A DNA stretch of 64,000 bases, from assembly GCA_003326195.1 (NCBI GenBank), contig LXQE01000125.1:225806-289805 (forward strand). Reading direction: 5' to 3'. The notes below the pieces were generated by a model. The model had not been told where the DNA came from. It worked only from the letters and a program-made list of their open reading frames with translations, and did not search any database. This document shows, piece after piece, positions 17,602 through 26,202 of the stretch. A program made the position numbers and the translations under genes. The stretch is from Nostoc punctiforme NIES-2108 (GTDB lineage: Bacteria > Cyanobacteriota > Cyanobacteriia > Cyanobacteriales > Nostocaceae). The first letter of the stretch is position 1; each line of letters begins with the position of its first letter.

Positions 17602-18015
17602 ATGAAAATAGCCTTCACGACGAGCGACCGAGTTCATATTAACGCCCACTTCGGATGGGCAAAAATGATTGATGTTTACGAAATTACCGATGAGGGATAT
17701 CACTTCGTAGAAACCCTCAGTTTTGAAGGTGAACTCAAGGAAGATGGTAATGAAGATAAAATCAACCCAAAACTTGAGGCAATAGGTGACTGTACGATTG
17801 TTTACGTAACAGCAATTGGTGGTAGCGCCGCCGCTCGGTTAATCAAGAAAGGCGTCACCCCAGTGAAGGCGCGATCGGAAGAAGAAGAAATTAGTGAAGT
17901 GCTAAATAAGCTAGTAAAAACCCTTAAAGGTAATCCTCCACCTTGGTTGCGTAAAGCTTTGCAGCCAAAAACCACAAACTTTGCTGATGAAATTGAAGAC
18001 GAAGCAACAGTATGA
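17602..18015 (+). CDS. nifX: NifX, FeMo-cofactor precursor carrier
   Basis: The 137-aa protein has the NifX/NifB-C-terminal fold pattern: MKIAFTTSDRVHINAHFGWA, YVTAIGGSAAARLIKKGVTPVK, and a C-terminal NPPPWLRKAL. NifX binds NifB-co and the VK-cluster during FeMo-co assembly. The ATG follows GAGAGGAGAATTACA, a strong ribosome site. Its stop overlaps the next gene by four bases (ATGA), so the two are coupled. Confidence 0.96.
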   Translation: MKIAFTTSDRVHINAHFGWAKMIDVYEITDEGYHFVETLSFEGELKEDGNEDKINPKLEAIGDCTIVYVTAIGGSAAARLIKKGVTPVKARSEEEEISEVLNKLVKTLKGNPPPWLRKALQPKTTNFADEIEDEATV

Positions 18016-18488
18016 CCGCAAATAATAGTGTGAACGGAACCGCTACAACTGAAGTCTTGAACTCACCTTTTCTTAAGGTCTTAATCAAACAAATCCGTGG
18101 TCAAGACAGCTATGGAGTTTATCGTACTTGGTCGGATGAGTTGATTCTCAAACCCTTTATTGTCACCAAACAAAAGAAACGGGAAATTTCCGTTGAGGGC
18201 GAAGTTGATGCAGTAACTCAAGCCCGAATTATGGCATTTTTTCGGGCTGTAGCTGCTGGGATTGAACAAGAAACAGGTTTGATATCCCAGGTTGTAGTTG
18301 ATTTGAGCCATGAAGGATTTGGCTGGGCACTAGTTTTTTCTGGCCGTCTTTTGCTAGCTGTAAAAACCTTGCGAGATGCTCATCGCTTTGGCTTTGACTC
18401 GCTAGAGAAATTAGCAGAAGAGGGAGAAAACTACGTCAAAAAAGGTCTTGATTTGGCGAAACGCTTTCCTGAAGTTGGCAAAATTTAA
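18012..18488 (+). CDS. NifX-associated nitrogen fixation protein (DUF269)
   Basis: The 158-aa protein matches the DUF269 family found next to nifX in almost all Mo-nitrogenase clusters: LKVLIKQIRGQDSYGVYRTW, KQKKREISVEGEVD, GFGWALVFSGRLL and the C-terminal KKGLDLAKRFPEV. Its biochemical role is not settled; location implies FeMo-co assembly. It is coupled to nifX by the ATGA overlap. Confidence 0.95.
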   Translation: MTANNSVNGTATTEVLNSPFLKVLIKQIRGQDSYGVYRTWSDELILKPFIVTKQKKREISVEGEVDAVTQARIMAFFRAVAAGIEQETGLISQVVVDLSHEGFGWALVFSGRLLLAVKTLRDAHRFGFDSLEKLAEEGENYVKKGLDLAKRFPEVGKI

Positions 18489-18489
18489 T

Positions 18490-18572
18490 TAGTCATTAGT
18501 CATTGGTCATTGGTCATTAGTAAAAGACACATGACTAATGACAAAAGGTGAAGGACGAAGGACGAAGGACAA
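18490..18572 (+). repeat. STRR-rich leader of the DUF683 gene
   Basis: The block TAGTCATTAGTCATTGGTCA and its continuation lie at 18490-18521, with ATGACTAATGAC and GGACGAAGGACGAAGGAC units to 18570. The last unit, AAATGACA, supplies the DUF683 start codon itself. Confidence 0.8.
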
Positions 18573-18773
18573 ATGACAATTGAGGAACTACAGGGACAAA
18601 TCAGACGCCTCAACAGCAAAGCGGGTCAAATGAAAATGGATCTGCATGATTTAGCTGAAGGTCTGCCAACAGATTATACACAACTTATGGATGTTGCCGC
18701 TGCAACTTATGAAATCTATCGCCAGTTAGATGAACTTAAGCAACATCTGAAACAATTGGAGAATGCTAAATGA
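18573..18773 (+). CDS. nif-associated small helical protein (DUF683)
   Basis: The 66-aa protein (starting MTIEELQGQIRRLN, with MKMDLHDLAEGLPTDYTQLM) is the CCE_0567/DUF683 type, a two-helix protein found in nif clusters. The start ATGACA is part of the preceding heptamer repeat. It ends with an ATGA overlap onto nifW. The role is unknown but the location is conserved in cyanobacterial nif clusters. Confidence 0.93.
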   Translation: MTIEELQGQIRRLNSKAGQMKMDLHDLAEGLPTDYTQLMDVAAATYEIYRQLDELKQHLKQLENAK

Positions 18774-19087
18774 CTGGAACTATTGATGAATTCAAGAAGC
18801 TCGTAGATGCAGAAGAATTTTTTCAATTCTTTAATATGTCCTACGACTTAGAAGTTGTGAATGTGCATCGTCTACATATTCTGAAAAAGTTTTCTCAACA
18901 CATGCAGGAAATTGATGATAATTCTCCTGACTTGAGTCAAGAAGAGAAATTAAATCAATATTCTTTGGCTTTGCAAAAAGCTTATCAGTTATTTACCGAA
19001 TCGACAGCTTACGAACAAAAGCTGTTCAAAGTGTTTAACGACAAGCCGAAAAATGTAGTCACACTGACAGAAATCACTTCTGATTAG
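18770..19087 (+). CDS. nifW: Nitrogenase-stabilizing/protective protein NifW
   Basis: The 105-aa protein shows the NifW pattern: FKKLVDAEEFFQFFNMSYD at residues 8-26 and VNVHRLHILKKF. NifW is linked to protection or maturation of the MoFe protein. Its start overlaps the DUF683 stop (ATGA), and it ends 10 bp before the hesA start with an AGGAGG site between. Confidence 0.95.
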   Translation: MTGTIDEFKKLVDAEEFFQFFNMSYDLEVVNVHRLHILKKFSQHMQEIDDNSPDLSQEEKLNQYSLALQKAYQLFTESTAYEQKLFKVFNDKPKNVVTLTEITSD

Positions 19088-19097
19088 GAGGTATAAA

Positions 19098-19901
19098 TTG
19101 GTTAACCTGACGCCTACCGAATTAGAACGCTATCGTCGCCAAATGATGCTTCCGAATTTTGGCGAAACAGCACAGAAACGCCTGAAGTCAGCGACAGTTT
19201 TGGTTACAGGTGTGGGGGGATTAGGCGGTACGGCGGCGCTTTACTTAGCAGTAGCAGGCGTTGGGCGGCTAATCCTAGTCCGGGGTGGTGACTTACGGCT
19301 GGATGATATGAATCGTCAGGTTCTCATGACTGATGATTGGGTAGGTAAGCCAAGGGTATTCAAAGCTAAAGAAACTCTGGATGCGATTAATCCTGATGTC
19401 CAAGTGGAAGCTGTTCATGATTACATCACCCCGGAAAATGTAGATTCGTTAGTGCAGTCGGCTGATATGGCTCTTGATTGCGCCCACAACTTTACAGAGC
19501 GCAATTTGTTAAATGAAGCCTGTGTGCGATCGCGTAAGCCAATGGTGGAAGCCGCAATGAATGGGATGGAGGCTTACCTGACGACGATTATTCCTGGTGT
19601 GACTCCTTGCTTATCTTGTCTGTTTCCAGAAAAGCCTGATTGGGATCAGCGCGGCTTTTCAGTTATAGGCGCTGTCTCTGGGACACTAGCTTGTTTAACA
19701 GCTTTAGAGGCAATCAAGCTGATCACCGGGTTTAGTCAGCCTCTATTGTCGCAATTGCTGACAATCGACTTGAATCGGATGGAATTTGCTAAACGCCGTT
19801 CTCACCGCGATCGCTCTTGTCCAGTATGCGGTAATAGTGCGCCTTGGAGACACGCGCAATCCAATTCGATGGAACCCACAGGTATTGCACAAAATACTTA
19901 A
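19098..19901 (+). CDS. hesA: HesA, ThiF/MoeB-family adenylating protein
   Basis: The 267-aa protein has the Rossmann nucleotide loop GVGGLGG at residues 38-44, the RQVL and DCAHNF segments of the E1-like family, and two CxxC pairs (SCLSCLFP and CPVCGN) that fit a structural zinc. HesA-type proteins lie downstream of nif genes in heterocystous cyanobacteria and are linked to sulfur or molybdenum-cofactor chemistry for nitrogenase. The start is TTG at 19098, chosen because an AGGAGG ribosome site lies six bases upstream. Confidence 0.93.
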   Translation: MVNLTPTELERYRRQMMLPNFGETAQKRLKSATVLVTGVGGLGGTAALYLAVAGVGRLILVRGGDLRLDDMNRQVLMTDDWVGKPRVFKAKETLDAINPDVQVEAVHDYITPENVDSLVQSADMALDCAHNFTERNLLNEACVRSRKPMVEAAMNGMEAYLTTIIPGVTPCLSCLFPEKPDWDQRGFSVIGAVSGTLACLTALEAIKLITGFSQPLLSQLLTIDLNRMEFAKRRSHRDRSCPVCGNSAPWRHAQSNSMEPTGIAQNT

Positions 19902-19906
19902 TTTTG

Positions 19907-19978
19907 TCATTGGTCATTAGTCATTGGTCATTAGTGAATAACAAAAAACAACTGACAAATGACAAAGGACAAATGACA
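19907..19978 (+). repeat. STRR-rich hesA-hesB spacer
   Basis: TCATTGGTCATTAGTCATTG units at 19908-19935 are followed by GACAAATGACAAAGGACAAA units at 19954-19977. It is the same two-block arrangement seen before nifE and the DUF683 gene. Confidence 0.8.
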
Positions 19979-20026
19979 ACCCCACCTGAAATCAGAACAA
20001 CTAATCGCTACAAATCAGGAGACTTA

Positions 20027-20398
20027 ATGGCTGTTATTTTATCAGAAAAAGCAGAATTTCATCTGCGGGCATTCCTCAAAGGTTCCGCACCCGATGCTAA
20101 TGGCGCAACTAAAGGTGTCCGCATCTCGGTAAAAGATGGTGGTTGCAGTGGCTATGAATATGCGATCGATATCACCAGCAAACCCCAACCAGATGATTTA
20201 GTAAGTCAGCAAGGCAAAGTACTGGTTTACGTTGATGCCAAAAGTGCGCCGTTATTAGACGGAGTTATCGTTGACTTCGTTGAAGGTGTGATGGAAAGCG
20301 GTTTTAAATTTATCAACCCCAATGCAACTGATACCTGCGGTTGTGGAAAGTCCTTTAAAACAGATGACGGTACGCCTACTGGTGTACCTTGCAGCTAA
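20027..20398 (+). CDS. hesB: HesB, IscA-like iron-sulfur carrier
   Basis: The 123-aa A-type carrier has the three family cysteines: Cys40 (DGGCSGYEY), Cys104 and Cys106 (TCGCGKSF). It would carry an Fe-S cluster to nitrogenase-related proteins. The ATG at 20027 follows AGGAGACTTA, a good ribosome site. Longer in-frame versions start inside hesA or in the tandem repeats and are rejected. It is separated from hesA by the repeat spacer. Confidence 0.95.
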   Translation: MAVILSEKAEFHLRAFLKGSAPDANGATKGVRISVKDGGCSGYEYAIDITSKPQPDDLVSQQGKVLVYVDAKSAPLLDGVIVDFVEGVMESGFKFINPNATDTCGCGKSFKTDDGTPTGVPCS

Positions 20399-20632
20399 AG
20401 CTAACATCATTTCGTTAGTGCTAAGTCAATTGTAGAGATTTCCCATAGACACACTCCGCAGAGTTTCAATGCTCTTGAGGTAGCTTCTAGTTCGCTTTGC
20501 ATCCCTTACCCCTATAGAGAAGCTGACTAAACTTAGCATCTTTGTAAGAAGAAGGGAAGCAAAAAGTAGGATAGGTTGCTCAAAAACTTCAGAAATTACA
20601 CCAACTGTATAACGTTTGAGGAGAATCGGAAA

Positions 20633-20932
20633 ATGGCTTCCTACCAAGTTAGATTAATCAACAAAAAAGAAGACCTCGACACCACAATTGAAGTTGAAGA
20701 AGATACCACCATCTTAGAAGCAGCAGAAGAAAATGGGATTGAGTTGCCCTTTTCATGTCATGCAGGATCTTGCTCTAGCTGTGTAGGTAAGGTTGTTGAA
20801 GGTGAAGTTAATCAAGAAGATCAAAACTTCCTGGATGACGATCAGGTTTCTAAAGGATATGCTCTACTTTGTGTAACTTATCCTCGTTCTAATTGCACAA
20901 TTAAGACACATCAAGAAGCATATTTAGTCTAA
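20633..20932 (+). CDS. fdxH: Heterocyst [2Fe-2S] ferredoxin FdxH
   Basis: The 99-aa plant-type ferredoxin has the cluster ligands Cys42, Cys47, Cys50 (CHAGSCSSC) and Cys80 (LLCVTYP), and begins [20 protein letters not shown] like FdxH. It donates electrons to nitrogenase reductase in heterocysts. The ATG at 20633 follows GAGGAGAATCGG. The 234-bp gap from hesB probably contains its own promoter. Confidence 0.97.
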   Translation: MASYQVRLINKKEDLDTTIEVEEDTTILEAAEENGIELPFSCHAGSCSSCVGKVVEGEVNQEDQNFLDDDQVSKGYALLCVTYPRSNCTIKTHQEAYLV

Positions 20933-21035
20933 ACTAGACTTTGGTTGCTGCCTTAAGTAACCAAAGAAAAAATGAAGGATGAAGGATGAAAATATACTTC
21001 CTTCTTCCTTTCACAATTTCTAATTTATAATTAAA

Positions 21036-21296
21036 ATGTTTACAAATTTTAGTGTTACTGGCTGTTCATTAGAATTATTGAGAACGGGAGAGCGAGGAAT
21101 CGTAGCTTTCTGTAAAAGCCAGGATAAAATCATTTTGGAAAAGCTTATATCAATGGGAATAGTAACAGGAACTCATATCACTTTAAAACAACGAGTTCCC
21201 TCTATAATTATCAATATTGAAAACATAGATTTTTTACTAGACTTAGAAAGTGCCCGAACTATTTATGTTCGCATTACTGATAGTTCCATTAATTAA
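21036..21296 (+). CDS. feoA: FeoA domain protein
   Basis: The 86-aa protein is a single FeoA (SH3-like) domain, with GERGIVAFCKSQDKIILEKL, LISMGIVTGTHITLKQR and LLDLESARTIYVR. Such proteins support ferrous iron import through FeoB or regulate it. No feoB is nearby. A stand-alone feoA after fdxH is a common arrangement in heterocystous nif clusters, where it may help with the iron demand of nitrogenase. Confidence 0.9.
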   Translation: MFTNFSVTGCSLELLRTGERGIVAFCKSQDKIILEKLISMGIVTGTHITLKQRVPSIIINIENIDFLLDLESARTIYVRITDSSIN

Positions 21297-21494
21297 TCTT
21301 GATGTATAGCCTTACCTAATTATTTCTGAAAAATAAAATATCCGAATTTTTAAATAAGTCGGATATCTATGATTTTTAATTTGTAAAAATCTAATATGAT
21401 TGCTCTAATTACGCTGCATTAAGCTACTGCACTCTTTTTATAACTACTTATAGGAGTTAGTCACTAAATTATATAAGTGCAATTTAATATGAAC

Positions 21495-21532
21495 AATAGA
21501 GTGGCTTGCAAAAGAAGCCAACTCTATTTTTT
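21495..21532. terminator. Bidirectional terminator between feoA and mop
   Basis: AATAGAGTGGCTT pairs with AAGCCAACTCTATT (one bulged A), loop about 7 bases, followed by six T. It lies between the convergent feoA and molbindin genes and includes the molbindin stop codon. Confidence 0.8.
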
Positions 21533-21740
21533 AATCAATAGCAACTATCACATCTGATGATTTAATCACAGCATAAGCCTGCTTACCTTCTGCAAGTGAT
21601 AGCTTTTCTGCTGATGATTTTGTGATGATTGACACTAGCTCTACTCCTGGCGCTAGTTCTAAAGTTATTTCAGTATTAACTGAACCATGTACAACTTTTT
21701 TGACAGTACCTTTAAGAGAATTACGAGCGCTAATTTCCAT
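21531..21740 (-). CDS. mop: Molbindin (Mop/TOBE domain) molybdate-binding protein
   Basis: The 69-aa protein is a single Mop domain: ISARNSLKGTVKKVVHGSVNTEI, LELAPGVELVSIITKSSAEKLSL, then AYAVIKSSDVIVAI. Molbindins assemble as rings that store molybdate or tungstate in the cytoplasm. Its place at the end of the nif cluster fits Mo supply for FeMo-co. It is convergent with feoA. Confidence 0.95.
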   Translation of the reverse strand: MEISARNSLKGTVKKVVHGSVNTEITLELAPGVELVSIITKSSAEKLSLAEGKQAYAVIKSSDVIVAID

Positions 21741-22063
21741 GTTTTTACTTCGCTAATTTGAACTATTTATACTTTAGTAAGTTAGCAACTTTTGATTTTA
21801 AAAACACCTTTTTTTAAGATATCTTAATAATTGTGAAATAATCCTCATTTACTTAACAGTGTTACATCTGCTTTAAGAGCATTACAAAAATGGGTGGGGC
21901 GGTCATTTTCTGCAAAAAGTAATATAAAACAATATAAGACAACTAACTATTGATGGATATTATCATCAATTTAATATTTAACAAGCTATTTACTTATGTG
22001 TAAATACTGAGGTTATAACATATTTACGTATTTATAATAACTAAAATAAAAGAGGTTCATATT
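21741..22063. other. AT-rich intergenic region between divergent genes
   Basis: The 323-bp gap between mop and the P-loop protein gene is strongly AT-rich and should hold promoters for both. No clear operator or RNA is visible. Confidence 0.35.
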
Positions 22064-22945
22064 GTGTACGATCGAGTTAATACAACAAGGCCAAATCTAT
22101 TTTTTGAACAATTAAGTCCCGTTGTAGGTGTAGGATTTCCTGTTCCTAAAGACTGGTTGCCAATAACAAGTTTTCCCTTGCTAATTATAGTAGGTATGAC
22201 TGGCGTGGGAAAAAGCACAATCACAAAAGCGTTGGTTGAAGAAGGCTTGGATTTCACACTTTTACCTAATCGTCGTATTTTAACCGAACGCATAATAATT
22301 GCGCCAATGTTAAAAATACAAGAGAAACTCGTGCAACCTCATTGTCGGATTAAACGCCTAACTTATACTCGCCTTTATCGAGAATACTTTCCTGGTGGAA
22401 TGGGTCATATTTTAGCTTCGCTACACCTTAATCCACAAGAAGTCAACTCTATGTTAGTTTTCGATAGTTTGCGTGGTGAAAATGAGGTTCGCTATGCAGC
22501 TAGAGCTTTAAAAAATGCTAAATTTGTAATGTTGACTGCACCAAATACAGTGCGTTTAGAGAGACTTTTGAAACGTCATGATTCTTTTGATTGGATTGCT
22601 AGTCAAGAGTTAGATGATAATAGGCAAACTGTCCCAGAAGCACTGACAAACTTTGCTAGCTTGGGCGTACCAGAGGCTTCTGCTTATTTTACTGCTAAAG
22701 AAGAACAAGAAATCTTAGAACTTGTAAAAAAACAAGTTGTTACAGGTGTAGAATTGCGGGACAAACTAAAAATATTTGTCGAAGAGAGTCAGAACTATGA
22801 TTCGGTTCCTACGAAACAGGTTTTAGAAGCGATGGATACAAGCGATCGCTCTCTTATAATTGATACTATAGATAGTCCTCAAGAATCAGCCAAAGCAATT
22901 ATTTCTCGATTATGCAAATCTGTTAATATAAAAACTAATAAGTAA
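22064..22945 (+). CDS. P-loop kinase-like NTPase next to homocitrate synthase
   Basis: The 293-aa protein has a Walker A motif GMTGVGKST (residues 44-52, Lys50), a Walker-B-like SMLVFDSLRGENE, an Arg-rich lid-like region (RLERLLKRHDSF) and a C-terminal helical region. This is the layout of guanylate-kinase-like or nucleotide-kinase-like NTPases, but I cannot name a family. The start is GTG at 22064 with AGAGG about nine bases upstream. It ends 35 bp before the homocitrate synthase gene in the same direction, so the two likely form an operon. A role in homocitrate or nif metabolism is inference from position. Confidence 0.65.
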   Translation: MYDRVNTTRPNLFFEQLSPVVGVGFPVPKDWLPITSFPLLIIVGMTGVGKSTITKALVEEGLDFTLLPNRRILTERIIIAPMLKIQEKLVQPHCRIKRLTYTRLYREYFPGGMGHILASLHLNPQEVNSMLVFDSLRGENEVRYAARALKNAKFVMLTAPNTVRLERLLKRHDSFDWIASQELDDNRQTVPEALTNFASLGVPEASAYFTAKEEQEILELVKKQVVTGVELRDKLKIFVEESQNYDSVPTKQVLEAMDTSDRSLIIDTIDSPQESAKAIISRLCKSVNIKTNK

Positions 22946-22980
22946 ATATTCTTAGTAATAAGTAGCACAAGGATTGCTCA

Positions 22981-24120
22981 ATGTCGCTATCTGAATTTGC
23001 AATTGTAGAAAGTACTCTCCGTGAAGGTGAACAATTCGTCAAAGCCAATTTTTCTTCAGATGATAAAGTCGAAATTGCTGAAGCCCTTGCTGCATTTGGA
23101 GTGGAATATATAGAGTTAACGTCACCAATTGCTTCACCTCAGTCTAGACAAGACTGTGAACGATTAGCTAGGTTAGGCTTGCCATCCAAAATATTAACTC
23201 ACATTCGCTGTCACTTAGAAGATGCTAAAGTCGCTTTAGCGACAGGCGTTGCTGGGATTAATTTAACTATTGGTAGTTCTTCTTTGATGCGTCAGTTCAG
23301 TCATGGTAAAAATATTAATCAAATTATTGATTTAGCATCTGAAGTTTTAACTTTTATTCATCAACAAGCCCCCGATATTGAGTTACGGTTTTCGGCTGAG
23401 GATTCGTCACGCACTTCCATAGAAGATTTAATTACAATTTATTCGGAGATTGAAAAGTTAGGAGTTGTCAAACGCATAGGAATTGCCGATACAGTAGGAA
23501 TTATTACGCCAATGCAAATATTTGAATTAGTGAAGACTTTGCGCCAGTTCACTAATTTAGATATTGAGTTTCACGGTCATAATGATACAGAATGTGCAAA
23601 TGCTAACAGTTATACAGCACTGGAAGCGGGAGCAACTCATATTGATACTTGTGTTCTGGGTATTGGTGAACGCAATGGTATTACCTCACTAGCTGGATTT
23701 ATTGCGAGATTATATGCTACAAATCCAGAGCAGATTAAGTCTAAATATCGCTTGGAAGAACTTGGTTACTTACATGAATTAGTTGCGAGAAAAGTTGGAG
23801 TTTCTATTCCTTTTAACCACTGTGTTTTTGGTGAAAGTGCTTTTAGTCATAAAGCTGGCATTCATACTAAAGCTATGCTCAATAACTCGGAGACTTATGA
23901 GGCTATTAATCCCCGGAGTTTTGGTGTAACGCGCTCAATTTTAATCAATCATAAATTGGCTGGAAAACAGGCGGTTAATCACCGAGCTAATGAATTAGGA
24001 CTTTCTTTTAATTTATCGCAGCTTAAAGATATTACCCATAGATTGAAAGCTTTAGCTGATAACCAAAGTCTTACCATCGAAGATGTAGACAATATTTTAT
24101 ATTCTTATCATTGCCAGTAA
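22981..24120 (+). CDS. Homocitrate synthase, Lys20-like type
   Basis: The 379-aa protein condenses 2-oxoglutarate and acetyl-CoA to homocitrate, the organic ligand of FeMo-co. It shows the N-terminal VESTLREGEQF (catalytic Arg14, Glu15), THIRCHLEDAKVA, and the metal-binding FHGHND (His198, His200), with GIGERNGIT. These motifs match the fungal/Thermus Lys20 group more closely than canonical NifV, which has DTTLRDGEQ. The nif-side location and the absence of lysine genes favour a nitrogenase role. nifV was not used as symbol because the type differs. Confidence 0.85.
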   Translation: MSLSEFAIVESTLREGEQFVKANFSSDDKVEIAEALAAFGVEYIELTSPIASPQSRQDCERLARLGLPSKILTHIRCHLEDAKVALATGVAGINLTIGSSSLMRQFSHGKNINQIIDLASEVLTFIHQQAPDIELRFSAEDSSRTSIEDLITIYSEIEKLGVVKRIGIADTVGIITPMQIFELVKTLRQFTNLDIEFHGHNDTECANANSYTALEAGATHIDTCVLGIGERNGITSLAGFIARLYATNPEQIKSKYRLEELGYLHELVARKVGVSIPFNHCVFGESAFSHKAGIHTKAMLNNSETYEAINPRSFGVTRSILINHKLAGKQAVNHRANELGLSFNLSQLKDITHRLKALADNQSLTIEDVDNILYSYHCQ

Positions 24121-24446
24121 ATTTAAAAATATATGCACTTACTATTCAAGTGCAGATACCCGACTTCTTGAAGAAGTTGGGGATCTAAATCCACTTATAT
24201 CTGCTATTAATCTATCTTACGAAAGAAAACTGTAAAAATTACTGCTTTTCCATTATTTTTCAAGCTTTTTTAAGAAGAATGTTTGCTGTTCTTTATAAAT
24301 GATTCATAATTTAAACTTATAAAGTTGATAGCATATATGTAAGTTAAAAGGATTTAAATAACATTTTTGCAAAAATGGTGAGTATTGCTCACCATTCTAT
24401 TTGCCAAGCAAATTTATATTAGTAAAAAATTAACTAAGGAGTAGTG
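24121..24446. other. Intergenic region with palindromic repeat
   Basis: A 326-bp gap that contains the palindrome CCCGACTTCTTGAAGAAGTT at 24159-24178, continuing GGGGATCTAAATCC to about 24193, related in sequence to the remnant at 575-607. The remainder is AT-rich and includes the promoter region for the ankyrin/SagB operon. No other gene was seen. Confidence 0.5.
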
Positions 24447-24935
24447 ATGAATCGAACCAACAGTCAAAAATTGAGTGAAGTAACAACCCAATGGCTAATA
24501 GCAAAAGGCTATAATTCTGGTGATTTAAATCAGCCGGGTGAAAATGGCGATACAGCTTTAATGAAAGCGACAAGAGAAGGAGTTTATACAGTCGTAAAAG
24601 AACTAATTGATGCTGGTGCGGATATCAATGCTCGAAATAGCGATTGCAACAATGCTTTGTGGTTTGCTTGTTTTGGTAATCACTACGATTTAATTAATTT
24701 ACTGTTGTCTGTCAACATTAACATTGACAATCAAAATGATAATGGTGCAACTGTTTTAATGTATGCAGCATCAGCCGGAAAGACAGAAGTAGTTAAGTTA
24801 CTTTTACAACATCAGCCTAATTTATATTTAAAAAACTTAGACGATTATAAAGCGATAGATTTTGCTAGCAACGTAGAAGTCTTAAGGATAATTAAAAATG
24901 CCATCAAGTCAGATATCGGGCAAAGCCTATCATGA
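24447..24935 (+). CDS. Ankyrin-repeat protein
   Basis: The 162-aa protein has about three ankyrin repeats: NGDTALMKATREGVYTVVKELIDAGADIN, NALWFACFGNHYDLINLLLSVNINID and GATVLMYAASAGKTEVVKLLLQHQPNL segments between residues 30 and 140. ATG 24447 is preferred over the GTG three bases upstream, since AAGGAG lies at a better spacing. The final 38 bp overlap the SagB-type gene in another frame, so the two should be translationally coupled and may work as partners. Ankyrin repeats mediate protein contacts. Confidence 0.85.
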   Translation: MNRTNSQKLSEVTTQWLIAKGYNSGDLNQPGENGDTALMKATREGVYTVVKELIDAGADINARNSDCNNALWFACFGNHYDLINLLLSVNINIDNQNDNGATVLMYAASAGKTEVVKLLLQHQPNLYLKNLDDYKAIDFASNVEVLRIIKNAIKSDIGQSLS

Positions 24936-26184
24936 CGCTACCAAGCATTCTTACTTATCGGTACAACTCGATCCAAATTATGTAGATGCCTCAACCCAGC
25001 CATCTGCATTTAAAGTTTATCCCAAGTTTTATCGGAGAGTGAAATTAAATCTCAATAATCCTGTTCACTCTTTTATCTCATTAACCAGTGCAATAACACT
25101 GGAAAAAGTATATAAAGATGGCCCTTATAAACTGCGGGTGAATCCATCAGCAGGCGCTCTGTATCCTACGGAAGTTTACGTACAGGTTCGCGGGATTGAG
25201 GGAATGATAAATGGTATATACCATTTAGAAGTTGAGAATAATTGTCTAACTCTCATCTATGAATTAATTGATGATGGGTTAGAGAGTTATATTATACCGG
25301 GTAAATGTATCAACGGATTCATCTTTTTAATTAGTTGTGTTTATTATAGGTCTAGCTGGAAATATCAAAATAGAAGCATAAGATATTGCTTCTTAGATAG
25401 CGGACACCATTTAGGTGCGATCGCAGCTTCAGCTTATCTCTACAACCGAGATATACAACTAATTTTCGACTTTGATAAACTTGCTCTCAATTCAGATTTG
25501 GGATTTGAGAATAAAGAGTTTATTACTGCTTGTGCGGTGTCAGGAGAAATACAAGACAAGAAAATCAGACGCTTAAGGCTGAAAGTTCCTTTTGTCTCTG
25601 GTACTGATTATTTTGAATCGAATCAATTTATTGAAGATGCTTATCAAGCAACTACTCTACAAAAGAGTCGCCAGCAGAAATTAGAGTATCCTCAATTTGA
25701 TTTTGATCGGGATAAATTTTATCAAACTGTTTGGGATAGACGTTCTATTAGACGTTTCCGGAAAGAGGCTATTTCTCAAGAAGATTATTTATATGTAGTG
25801 CAACAACTTCAGCAGTCAATACCGACAGAAAACTATGAGGAAATAGAAATTTACTCAGTGGTGCATCGAGTAAAAGGAATGACACCTGGATTATATAAAG
25901 GTACGTATCTGATTAAAGCGGGTAACTTTAGTGAAAAGACAGGTTACTTATGTATTAATCAAGCTATTGCTAGAGATGGCGCTGTAACTTTATTTTTTGT
26001 GTCAGATTATTTAAATTATCAAACTGCTATGCAAATAGCTGGTTTTCTGGGACAGAGACTTTATTTAACTAGTAATTATTTGGGAATTCAGTGTAGTGGA
26101 ATTGGTGCGTATTATGATGACGAAACCCAAGAATTATTAGAAACAAATAAAGATGTACTTTATGGAATGGTGATTGGAATATAA
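24898..26184 (+). CDS. SagB-type nitroreductase-family oxidoreductase (two domains)
   Basis: The 428-aa protein is a tandem nitroreductase-fold protein. The first domain starts with YHDATKHS and LRVNPSAGALYPTEVYV; the second starts near residue 270 with FYQTVWDRRSIRRFRKEAIS, the FMN-binding Arg cluster of the fold, and ends LGIQCSGIGAYYDDE. SagB proteins oxidise azolines in peptide toxins, but stand-alone cyanobacterial members have unknown substrates. No precursor peptide or YcaO cyclodehydratase is seen nearby. The start overlaps the ankyrin gene by 38 bp. Confidence 0.85.
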   Translation: MPSSQISGKAYHDATKHSYLSVQLDPNYVDASTQPSAFKVYPKFYRRVKLNLNNPVHSFISLTSAITLEKVYKDGPYKLRVNPSAGALYPTEVYVQVRGIEGMINGIYHLEVENNCLTLIYELIDDGLESYIIPGKCINGFIFLISCVYYRSSWKYQNRSIRYCFLDSGHHLGAIAASAYLYNRDIQLIFDFDKLALNSDLGFENKEFITACAVSGEIQDKKIRRLRLKVPFVSGTDYFESNQFIEDAYQATTLQKSRQQKLEYPQFDFDRDKFYQTVWDRRSIRRFRKEAISQEDYLYVVQQLQQSIPTENYEEIEIYSVVHRVKGMTPGLYKGTYLIKAGNFSEKTGYLCINQAIARDGAVTLFFVSDYLNYQTAMQIAGFLGQRLYLTSNYLGIQCSGIGAYYDDETQELLETNKDVLYGMVIGI

Positions 26185-26202
26185 GCAGGAAGCTGAAGAA
26201 AG

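Noticed and set aside
19844..20026. Longer HesB start inside hesA
   Set aside because: The extension overlaps hesA and repeats; the ATG at 20027 with AGGAG gives the normal length.
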